NCBI GenBank assembly: GCA_047612485.1
Contig: JBLGAT010000136.1
Span: 1-5,133, forward strand
Direction of reading: 5' to 3'
DNA: 5,133 nucleotides
DNA from: Sediminicola sp047612485
GTDB lineage: Bacteria; Bacteroidota; Bacteroidia; Flavobacteriales; Flavobacteriaceae
Shown here: one piece after another, positions 1-5,133 of the stretch
Numbering within the stretch: the first letter of the stretch is position 1
How the letters are laid out: each line of letters begins with the position of its first letter
Position numbers and translations under genes: made by a program
The notes under the pieces: model-generated
Told to the model about the DNA's origin: nothing
The model's input: only the letters and a program-made list of their open reading frames with translations
The model's database searches: none

Positions 1-1159
1 TCTGCCCATTCAACCGATTGGTATAAATTTCGCCCAGCTCCTCTTTCCTATTTACCCTGTCTCCTTTCTTTACATACAGTTTGGATAGGTTGTAATACGT
101 GCTGATGTAATTCCCATGTTTGATCTGAACTCCCATGTTTCCTCCAGGCACCGCCATAATACCTATGACCTCCCCTTCAAAAATGGATCGCGCCTTGGAC
201 CCTTCGTCCGTGGCAATGATAACGCCATTGTTTTGATGTTTTATGCCTGGGTAGACGGCATCGTTGTAAACTCCAAACCCGCGGCTGACAATCCCTCTTT
301 CCACGGGCCAATCCAATTTCCCCTTATTGGACGAAAAGTTATTGGCAACAATGGTAGCCTCGGGTGTAAGAACGAACTTACTGCTGTTACTGCTCCCACC
401 AGCCTTTTTATTGCTGGCAGCTATCGCACTACGGATCAATTCATCTATCTGCTGGTCTATTTTACGAGCTTCCTGCCTTTTCTTTTCTATGGCCGCGGTA
501 TACTTATTTTCATTCTTTCGAATGGTGGCCAAAAGATTCTGTTGGTCTGCCCGTTCCTTTTGTAATTCATTTTTGGCCACCAAATTCTCAGCTACCAATT
601 GGTCCTTAACCTTCCGTTGCTCTGTTAGATCCCTATTCAATTGGGTCAATTCATCTGTTTTTACAACAATCTGCTCTCCCTGTTCCTTTCTATATTGGGT
701 ATACTGTTTCAGGTATTGCAATCTTTTAAATGCTTGAAAGAAATTTTCGGAGGACAACAAAAACATTAACCTGCTCTGTTGTGATTTGTTTTGATACGAC
801 TTTTGTATCATGGTGGCATAATCTTCTTTGAGGGCCTCCAAGTCGTCCCGAAGCTTCGAAATATTCCTGATATTGGTGTTGATCTGTCTATTGAGGAGGT
901 TGGATTGTTGGTTGGTTACATTGATCAACTGTTGCCTAACATTGATCTTTTGTCCCAACGCCTCCATCTGCTCCAAGACATTGCCCTTTTCCTTTTTTTC
1001 GGCAAACAACAATCTATTGATGCTCTTAATTTCGTTTTGAAGCTGTTCCCGCTTCGCTTCCAGCGCTTTTTGCTCATTGGTCTGCGCTAGTGCTCCAGTT
1101 CCTATTAAAAGAACAATAACCAAAGGGAGATACATACGAATCCAAGTCTTTATGCTCAT
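1..1159 (-). CDS. EnvC-like murein hydrolase activator (coiled coil + degenerate LytM/M23), C-terminus cut by window
   Basis: I read this frame directly on the minus strand; it gives 386 residues without a stop and runs off the window at base 1, with perhaps 20-30 residues missing judging from the family. Residues 1-25 form a signal peptide (K4 and R8, hydrophobic 10-21, cleavage at ALA-Q26), so the product is periplasmic. Residues about 27-120 and 160-245 are heptad-rich, charged coiled coil, a Ser/Gly/Asn linker lies at about 251-260, and a LytM (peptidase M23) domain follows from about 282. The zinc ligands are not conserved: the HxGxD position reads NNGVI (N310, I314) and the YxHL position reads YYNL (N357). 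This matches EnvC of E. coli, whose degenerate LytM domain activates cell-wall amidases rather than cutting peptidoglycan. The start is ATG one base after the DUF4292 stop; ATG at codon 9 would lose the positive n-region. The specific amidase partner is inference. Confidence 0.92.
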   Translation of the reverse strand, partial: MSIKTWIRMYLPLVIVLLIGTGALAQTNEQKALEAKREQLQNEIKSINRLLFAEKKEKGNVLEQMEALGQKINVRQQLINVTNQQSNLLNRQINTNIRNISKLRDDLEALKEDYATMIQKSYQNKSQQSRLMFLLSSENFFQAFKRLQYLKQYTQYRKEQGEQIVVKTDELTQLNRDLTEQRKVKDQLVAENLVAKNELQKERADQQNLLATIRKNENKYTAAIEKKRQEARKIDQQIDELIRSAIAASNKKAGGSSNSSKFVLTPEATIVANNFSSNKGKLDWPVERGIVSRGFGVYNDAVYPGIKHQNNGVIIATDEGSKARSIFEGEVIGIMAVPGGNMGVQIKHGNYISTYYNLSKLYVKKGDRVNRKEELGEIYTNRLNGQ

Positions 1160-1160
1160 A

Positions 1161-1946
1161 CTACTTCAATACTATCTCTTTAAAACCATTTGGTATTTTA
1201 TAGGGAAAATTAACCGACCGATTGAATTCCATATTGCGATATTCTATGGAAATTGAATTGCTTTGGTCTCCGTCAATGGCGAAAATGCCAATTTCATTGG
1301 GAAGGACCCGTTTATCTATTTTTTGATAATCCTTATACTGTATCTCCAGAATCCTTTTCTTTAGAGGCTGTGCAATCTGCTGGGCAGCCATTTTAAAGTT
1401 CGCCGGTTCTATTTCAAACAAAGTCTTAAAAAGTTCTAAGGATTTCTTGGGCTTCAGCTGGTAATTGTTATCGGCTATCGAAGTATCGTACTTTCCTTCC
1501 TTTAGATCAAAAAGCGCTTCCCCCAACAGCATATTTTGAACTTTTGTAAAGTTGAGCTCTATGCCCAATAAATTGCTCAGGTATATGAAATCCCCATCAA
1601 AATACTCGTTGTCGAGCTTGTTGTAAAAACTGACCCTTTCTGGAGTAATTAAGGCCTTTACAACTCCTAAGGGAGCACTGAGCCATATCGCCTTGTCCTT
1701 TTCCATGCGAAGACTCACACTTACCCCTTGGGTTGATTCCCCATCCGAATAATCAATCTTCATTCTACCACTCAAAGTTTTAAAATTGAGCTGATTGTTA
1801 TAATGATTTTTTATGATCGTCTTTGCAGATAGATTAACATCCAGCGTACCATCGGTCAAGACCTTATTGGATTTACAGGAAAATACCAACAACACAAAAA
1901 GGCCATAAACCATCAACTTTGGTATTTTTAAAAAACTCATTTCCAT
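1161..1946 (-). CDS. DUF4292 family lipoprotein, LolB-like pattern
   Basis: The 261-residue product starts with a lipoprotein signal (K7-K10, hydrophobic 11-22) ending in the lipobox VFSC with Cys24. Phe at -2 is off the classical consensus but familiar in Flavobacteriia. The sequence after Cys24 (KSNK) lacks an acidic surface-export signal, so a periplasm-facing outer-membrane anchor is likely. The mature part resembles DUF4292. I also see a spaced pattern typical of LolB: SGR at 59-61, an alternating strand-rich stretch at 62-90, APLG at 91-94, LLG at 126-128 and LLGEA at 140-144. The protein may therefore have a lipid-handling LolA/LolB-type beta-barrel half-shell; that is inference. It sits 5 bases after the TPR gene and 1 base before the EnvC-like gene, so it is co-transcribed with both. 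The first ATG is used; a second ATG two codons later cannot be excluded. The true function is unknown. Confidence 0.88.
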   Translation of the reverse strand: MEMSFLKIPKLMVYGLFVLLVFSCKSNKVLTDGTLDVNLSAKTIIKNHYNNQLNFKTLSGRMKIDYSDGESTQGVSVSLRMEKDKAIWLSAPLGVVKALITPERVSFYNKLDNEYFDGDFIYLSNLLGIELNFTKVQNMLLGEALFDLKEGKYDTSIADNNYQLKPKKSLELFKTLFEIEPANFKMAAQQIAQPLKKRILEIQYKDYQKIDKRVLPNEIGIFAIDGDQSNSISIEYRNMEFNRSVNFPYKIPNGFKEIVLK

Positions 1947-1951
1947 TGTAT

Positions 1952-2872
1952 TTAAGACCCTTTTTTTATTTTGCTAAGATACATATTTGCCTTTGACGAA
2001 TTTCCCAATGCTTTGTAGGCGTTAGCCAATTCTTTGTGAAATTTGTTGGTTAATTCCAAGTCGTCCAACAGATAGTCCAATCCCTCCTCCATAATGGATA
2101 CCGCCTCTTTATACCTGCTTAAATTGTTAAGTGCCAATCCTCTGGCATAATAGAAATAGGGTTGGAGAGGAAACAATTCCATAGCTTCGGCAGAAATGTC
2201 GTCCAACGATTTAAAGTCGCTCTTTTCAATAAGTTGGGCTATCTGCAAACTATACATATCCAAAGGGTTTATATCCCTTTCTGCAGGTTGCTCCTCCTCA
2301 TTCTCCAATTCCATTGTACTGACTTCCCCTTTTGCATCGGCAATTTTCATCCTTAATATTTTGATGGCAGTTGTTTCTTTAAGTCCGTTCAAAACAAATA
2401 GGGAATTATCATAGTTTTGGCGATCGTAATAAATTTGGGCCAAATGCACCCGTAAAACTTCATTATCATAGGGTACAAAAGCCCTTACGGTCTCAAAGGA
2501 GTTCCCTTGCTTTTCTGTTATATCTACTAGGGTATGGATATACCAAAAATTATCAGGCGCCTTGTTTATCGCTTCTAGCACATATGTTTGGGCGTTGATA
2601 AGGTCCCTGTTCAGGGCGTAGCTTTTTGCCAGTTCATGGTCTATAACCGGATTAGCTTCATCCATTGCCTTGCACTCTAAAAATAGATTGATGGCACGAT
2701 CATAATTCTCAATTCCCTTTTGTTTCAAGGCTTCAAAAAATTTTTCTTGAAATTCATCTGAATAAGCCTCCAAGGTCACTTCTGCACTTTCTTCTGGTTC
2801 TTGGGCAAAGACATGCCCTGCGGTCATAAAAACCGCGATAAAAAGAAAAAGAACATGCAGTCTTTTTTTCAT
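1952..2872 (-). CDS. secreted tetratricopeptide repeat (TPR) protein
   Basis: The 306-residue protein has a Sec signal peptide (KKR at 2-4, hydrophobic 7-18, cleavage at VFA-Q24) and no lipobox, so it should be a soluble periplasmic protein. TPR-like helical pairs can be read at about 45-75, 76-108, 138-166, 237-270 and 276-304; the pair at 237-270 is clearest, with the pattern A-R-G-L-A-L-N-N-L-x-R-Y-K-E-A. The two groups are separated by an acidic, probably flexible segment at about 181-200 (E-rich, with EEEQPAE). There is no enzymatic motif. TPR arrays bind peptides or assemble complexes, so a scaffold role in the envelope is reasonable but inferred. The gene begins 25 bases after the nucleotidyltransferase stop behind a purine-rich ribosome-binding site, and ends 5 bases before the DUF4292 lipoprotein gene, which makes that lipoprotein the obvious candidate partner. 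Confidence 0.9.
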   Translation of the reverse strand: MKKRLHVLFLFIAVFMTAGHVFAQEPEESAEVTLEAYSDEFQEKFFEALKQKGIENYDRAINLFLECKAMDEANPVIDHELAKSYALNRDLINAQTYVLEAINKAPDNFWYIHTLVDITEKQGNSFETVRAFVPYDNEVLRVHLAQIYYDRQNYDNSLFVLNGLKETTAIKILRMKIADAKGEVSTMELENEEEQPAERDINPLDMYSLQIAQLIEKSDFKSLDDISAEAMELFPLQPYFYYARGLALNNLSRYKEAVSIMEEGLDYLLDDLELTNKFHKELANAYKALGNSSKANMYLSKIKKGS

Positions 2873-2879
2873 AACCTAT

Positions 2880-2885
2880 TCCTCT
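2880..2885 (-). promoter_or_regulatory. Shine-Dalgarno-like site for the TPR gene
   Basis: On the minus strand the sequence AGAGGA lies 7 bases before the TPR gene's ATG, inside the 25-base gap after the nucleotidyltransferase stop. It is the best ribosome-binding-site match among the starts in this window, and it supports the chosen start. Bacteroidota often initiate without a strong Shine-Dalgarno, so its functional weight is uncertain. Confidence 0.4.
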
Positions 2886-2897
2886 TTTGAGTAATTC

Positions 2898-3914
2898 TTA
2901 TTCCATTACGGAATAATCCCCAATGCTAATGGTCTTAAAATTTCCATTGAAGACCACATGGTTTCCGACCATAGCATTGTCCAAATTCGTATTACTTATC
3001 TTGTTCCTGTTTTGAATAAGACTGTTCTTTATGGTAGAATTTTCAATTACCGTGTGATCCCCTATGGATACATAAGGTCCCACGGTAGTATTTTTCAAAA
3101 TCACGTGTTCCCCTATAAAGCAAGGCGCTATGATTTGGGCATTTTCCAAGGTAACCGTGTCGGACACCAATTTTTCGCCGTCTTTTTCCAAAAAGCCCAG
3201 CATTCGCATATTGGTTTCTACGGTTACATTCTTATTGCCACAATCCATCCACTCTTCTACCTTGCCAGGAGCAAATTTCATGCCTTTTTCCATCATGCGC
3301 TTGATACCATCATTGATTTGGTACTCGCCGCCGTGCACAATATTATTGTCCAGCACATATTGGAGCTCATTTTTTAATGAGCCCACATCTTTGAAGTAAT
3401 AGATCCCTATAACTGCCAAATCGGAAACAAATGAAGCAGGCTTCTCCACCAATTCCACAATATTCCCGCTTCCATTTAATTTTACTACGCCATAGGCTTC
3501 GGGTTGGTCTACTTGTTTAACCCAGATAACGCTATCCGCAGATTTGTCAAGATCAAAATCGGCCCTGATCAAAGTGTCCGCATAGGCTATTACCGCTGGT
3601 CCGCTCAAGGATTCCTTGGCAGCCATTATGGCATGGCCAGTTCCCAAGGGCTGGTCTTGGCGGTAAATTGAAGCCTTGGCCCCAAGGCTTTGGGCCAGTT
3701 CTTTTAAACTCTCGACTACATCCTCACCAAAAAAGGCGGGATCGCCCAAAATAAAGGCAACCTCCTCTATTTTCTCCCCAAGCACTTTTGCGATATCACT
3801 TACCAAGCGGTGCACAATTGGTTTTCCGGCCACTGGTATCAATGGTTTCGGAACTGTTAATGTATGTGGTCTTAAACGGGATCCCCTGCCCGCCATGGGT
3901 ACAATAATCTTCAT
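2898..3914 (-). CDS. sugar-phosphate nucleotidyltransferase with C-terminal left-handed beta-helix
   Basis: The 338-residue cytoplasmic enzyme belongs to the NTP_transferase (RmlA/GlmU-like) family, which joins a nucleoside triphosphate to a sugar-1-phosphate with release of pyrophosphate. The nucleotide-binding signature AGRGSRLRPHT is at 8-18 with K23 of VPKPLIPV. LGTGHAI is at 90-96, and the metal-binding Asp is probably D113 in YADT. The sugar-binding EKP is at 157-159, and a second metal Asp, D224, lies in EWMDCGN. From about 254 to 335 the chain is a hexapeptide-like repeat (I-G-E-H-V, V-G-P-Y-V, I-G-D-H-T, V-G-N-H-V, I-G-D-Y-S), indicating a left-handed beta-helix used for oligomerisation or allostery. 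Sugar and base specificity (glucose or another hexose; dTTP, UTP or GTP) cannot be read from the sequence. The gene follows dut after 83 bases; the flippase upstream suggests the product feeds surface glycan synthesis, which is inference. Confidence 0.93.
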   Translation of the reverse strand: MKIIVPMAGRGSRLRPHTLTVPKPLIPVAGKPIVHRLVSDIAKVLGEKIEEVAFILGDPAFFGEDVVESLKELAQSLGAKASIYRQDQPLGTGHAIMAAKESLSGPAVIAYADTLIRADFDLDKSADSVIWVKQVDQPEAYGVVKLNGSGNIVELVEKPASFVSDLAVIGIYYFKDVGSLKNELQYVLDNNIVHGGEYQINDGIKRMMEKGMKFAPGKVEEWMDCGNKNVTVETNMRMLGFLEKDGEKLVSDTVTLENAQIIAPCFIGEHVILKNTTVGPYVSIGDHTVIENSTIKNSLIQNRNKISNTNLDNAMVGNHVVFNGNFKTISIGDYSVME

Positions 3915-3997
3915 GATATTACTTTGTTTATCGTTCTTCCCTAAGTGGGAACTATGTTGTTATACGTATTGGCAAAAACCAAATTTCGGATGGGAAT
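3915..3997 (-). other. 83-base intergenic gap between dut and the nucleotidyltransferase gene
   Basis: This is the longest non-coding stretch in the window and the only place where an internal promoter could sit without overlapping a gene. On the transcribed strand it contains one small perfect hairpin (TTCCC, loop ACTTA, GGGAA; + strand 3937-3951) without a following T-run, so it is not a convincing intrinsic terminator. I looked for the Bacteroidota promoter pattern (TTG near -33, TAnnTTTG near -7) and found no -7 match. A read-through spacer is as likely as a regulatory region. Confidence 0.4.
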
Positions 3998-4432
3998 CTA
4001 TTTTACCCCTGTACTGCCAAAACCTCCTTCACCCCGTTCAGTTTCCGTCAACTCCTGCACTTCAATCCATTCGGCGCGTTCGTGTTTGGCAATTACCAAT
4101 TGTGCTATTCGCTCCCCGTTCTCAAGTGTGAATGGCTCATTGGACAAGTTCACCAAGATGACCCCTATTTCTCCCCTATAGTCGGCATCCACAGTCCCTG
4201 GGGTATTTAGCACCGTAACCCCCTTCTTGGCGGCTAGGCCACTTCTAGGCCTCACCTGGGCCTCAAACCCCACGGGCAATTCAATAAATAGGCCAGTGGG
4301 TACAATGGCGCGCCCTAATGGCTGAATAGTGATGGCCTCTGTAATGCTGGCACGCAAATCCATCCCGGCAGAGGCCAAGGTTTCATAATGTGGCAACTGA
4401 TGTTTGGAGGTATTGATTATTTTGATATTCAT
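3998..4432 (-). CDS. dut: deoxyuridine 5'-triphosphate nucleotidohydrolase (dUTPase)
   Basis: The 144-residue enzyme hydrolyses dUTP to dUMP and pyrophosphate, keeping uracil out of DNA and supplying dUMP for dTMP synthesis; the family works as a cytoplasmic homotrimer. All five dUTPase motifs are present in order: I, ASAGMDLRA at 20-28; II, PRSGLA at 62-67; III, NTPGTVDADYRG at 76-87, with the catalytic Asp expected at D82 and the ribose-excluding Tyr at Y85; IV, GERIAQLVI at 106-114; V, RGEGGFGSTG at 133-142, with F138 expected to stack on uracil. Length is normal and nothing is missing. The ATG overlaps the flippase stop as ATGA, which fixes the start and predicts translational coupling. 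GC looks higher here (about half in the lines I counted) than in the lipoprotein gene, which I attribute to strong protein conservation rather than transfer. Confidence 0.98.
   Translation of the reverse strand: MNIKIINTSKHQLPHYETLASAGMDLRASITEAITIQPLGRAIVPTGLFIELPVGFEAQVRPRSGLAAKKGVTVLNTPGTVDADYRGEIGVILVNLSNEPFTLENGERIAQLVIAKHERAEWIEVQELTETERGEGGFGSTGVK
4429..4432 (-). promoter_or_regulatory. ATGA stop/start overlap coupling the flippase and dut
   Basis: On the minus strand the four bases ATGA contain both the dut start codon and the TGA stop of the flippase. Such overlaps usually let a terminating ribosome re-initiate, so dut translation is probably coupled to that of the flippase. No strong Shine-Dalgarno precedes the dut ATG; the upstream bases are A-rich, encoding the Lys-rich tail of the flippase. 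Confidence 0.7.
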
Positions 4433-5133
4433 TTTTTAAGAAATATTTTTTTTAGTTGTTCTTTTTCCAACTTCAGCACCATAGCAAAGAATAGTAGTAA
4501 AAGTACAATTCCTATGAACAGATTTCTATCAAAAAGATAAAATGACAGAATGGAAAAAGAAGTGGATATGGACAAATAGAATACAATTTTACGGAAATTA
4601 TAAGGGATGGGGTAATACATATGGCCAAAATAGAAGGACAAGGCCATCATGGTGCCATATGCGACCAAGGTAGCCACTGCAGATGCTTTATATCCAAAAT
4701 AGGGAATAAACACATAATTGATAACAATGGTCAGAATAGCACCTATTATAGAAATATAGGCCCCTATTTTAGTACGGTCCGTCACCTTGTACCATACCGA
4801 AAGATTGTGATAGATCCCCAGACAAAAACTGGCCAATATAATAATGGGAACCACGGACATGGCCTCCCAATAATCCGGATTGGGAACAATGATCCGTTTC
4901 AGTACATCTGCAAAGACCACCACAGAAAGCAAAATGACACTTCCCAAGATCACAAAATAGTTGGTGATCTGGGCATATGCCTTTTGTGGGTTCTCACTTT
5001 TGGAGTGACTAAAAAAGAAGGGTTCTATGCCCATTCTAAAGGCTGTTGCGAACAGGGTCATGAATAAGGTGAGCTTATAACAAGCGGAATATTTCCCTAT
5101 CTCGCTCTCGGCAATATCGTCTGGCAAAAGCCA
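4429..5133 (-). CDS. MATE/Wzx-type polysaccharide (oligosaccharide) flippase, C-terminal half; N-terminus outside window
   Basis: The frame is open to the last base of the window, so the visible 234 residues are the C-terminal part of a protein that is normally about 480-500 residues. An apparent TTG start at 5127 is an artefact of the edge: the frame continues upstream as W-L-L-P-D-D. About seven hydrophobic segments can be seen, roughly at residues 15-38, 57-76, 90-113, 122-145, 149-170, 182-201 and 204-221 of the fragment, followed by a Lys-rich cytoplasmic tail. The first contains F-R-M-G-I-E-P-F-F-F, and a YPIPYNF turn lies at 174-180; this resembles the flavobacterial polysaccharide-biosynthesis flippases of the MOP superfamily, which move lipid-linked glycans across the inner membrane. 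The substrate is unknown. The stop overlaps the dut start by 4 bases. An alternative reading as another MOP-type exporter is possible but less likely. Confidence 0.88.
   Translation of the reverse strand, partial: WLLPDDIAESEIGKYSACYKLTLFMTLFATAFRMGIEPFFFSHSKSENPQKAYAQITNYFVILGSVILLSVVVFADVLKRIIVPNPDYWEAMSVVPIIILASFCLGIYHNLSVWYKVTDRTKIGAYISIIGAILTIVINYVFIPYFGYKASAVATLVAYGTMMALSFYFGHMYYPIPYNFRKIVFYLSISTSFSILSFYLFDRNLFIGIVLLLLFFAMVLKLEKEQLKKIFLKK

Noticed and set aside
116..1090. Several plus-strand open frames of 70-149 codons
   Set aside because: They lie antisense to the EnvC-like gene, which reads as a full signal peptide, coiled coil and LytM domain. Their translations are low-complexity, Leu/Phe/Ser/Cys-rich and show no domain.
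3937..3951. Intrinsic terminator after dut
   Set aside because: The stem has only 5 base pairs and is followed by an A-rich, not T-rich, stretch on the transcribed strand.
3915..3997. Promoter for the nucleotidyltransferase gene (TTTG and TATAAC elements on the minus strand)
   Set aside because: The spacing between the two elements is too short for a sigma-70-like promoter, and the Bacteroidota -7 element TAnnTTTG is absent, so I did not annotate it.
2958..4181. Plus-strand open frames opposite the nucleotidyltransferase and dut, including one of 151 codons
   Set aside because: The opposite strand encodes complete, motif-verified enzymes. The 151-codon frame spans parts of two real genes and the gap between them, as expected of a chance shadow.
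4621..5067. Plus-strand open frame of 148 codons opposite the flippase
   Set aside because: The translation is rich in His, Gly and Asn with no hydrophobic core or recognisable domain, while the minus strand gives a clear multi-spanning membrane protein.
5125..5127. TTG as the start of the flippase gene
   Set aside because: The frame stays open to the window edge, and a complete MOP-family flippase needs roughly 250 further N-terminal residues. The protein is cut by the window, not short.
1..5133. CRISPR arrays, tRNA or rRNA genes, insertion sequences, phage, toxin-antitoxin or defence genes
   Set aside because: None was seen. Coding density is nearly complete, all six genes are typical chromosomal genes on one strand, and no repeated spacer-like units, inverted-repeat ends or target duplications are visible.

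Overview
The window is a stretch of chromosomal 'housekeeping plus envelope' DNA, most likely from a marine or environmental member of the Flavobacteriaceae (Bacteroidota). The evidence is the gene order (flippase, dUTPase, sugar-phosphate nucleotidyltransferase, TPR protein, DUF4292 lipoprotein, EnvC-like protein), which I recognise from that family. A flavobacterial-type lipobox (VFSC), moderate to low GC, mostly weak Shine-Dalgarno sequences and the protein sequences themselves agree with it. Genus is not resolved.

All six genes lie on the minus strand, so transcription runs from base 5133 towards base 1, and both ends of the window cut a gene. In transcription order they are: (1) the C-terminal half of a MATE/Wzx-type polysaccharide flippase, 5133-4429; (2) dut, 4432-3998, overlapping the flippase stop by 4 bases (ATGA); (3) a nucleotidyltransferase with a left-handed beta-helix tail, 3914-2898, after the only sizeable gap (83 bases); (4) a secreted TPR protein, 2872-1952; (5) a DUF4292 lipoprotein, 1946-1161; (6) an EnvC-like coiled-coil/LytM protein, 1159 to beyond base 1. 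The spacings in the last four genes are 25, 5 and 1 bases, so these four are almost certainly one transcription unit. Genes 1 and 2 are probably translationally coupled, and may belong to the same unit or to a separate one ending or re-initiating in the 83-base gap.

Functionally the cluster is dominated by the cell envelope: glycan export (flippase), nucleotide-sugar supply (nucleotidyltransferase), an outer-membrane-type lipoprotein with a LolB-like sequence pattern (DUF4292), a periplasmic TPR scaffold, and an EnvC-like predicted activator of peptidoglycan amidases at division. dut is the exception and supplies nucleotide-pool hygiene. I see no mobile element, CRISPR array, RNA gene, phage gene or defence system, and no gene-free stretch over 300 bases. 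The most useful second-look points are the catalytically degenerate LytM domain, the LolB-like pattern in DUF4292, and the unexplained TPR/DUF4292/EnvC trio. None of them amounts to a clearly new system.
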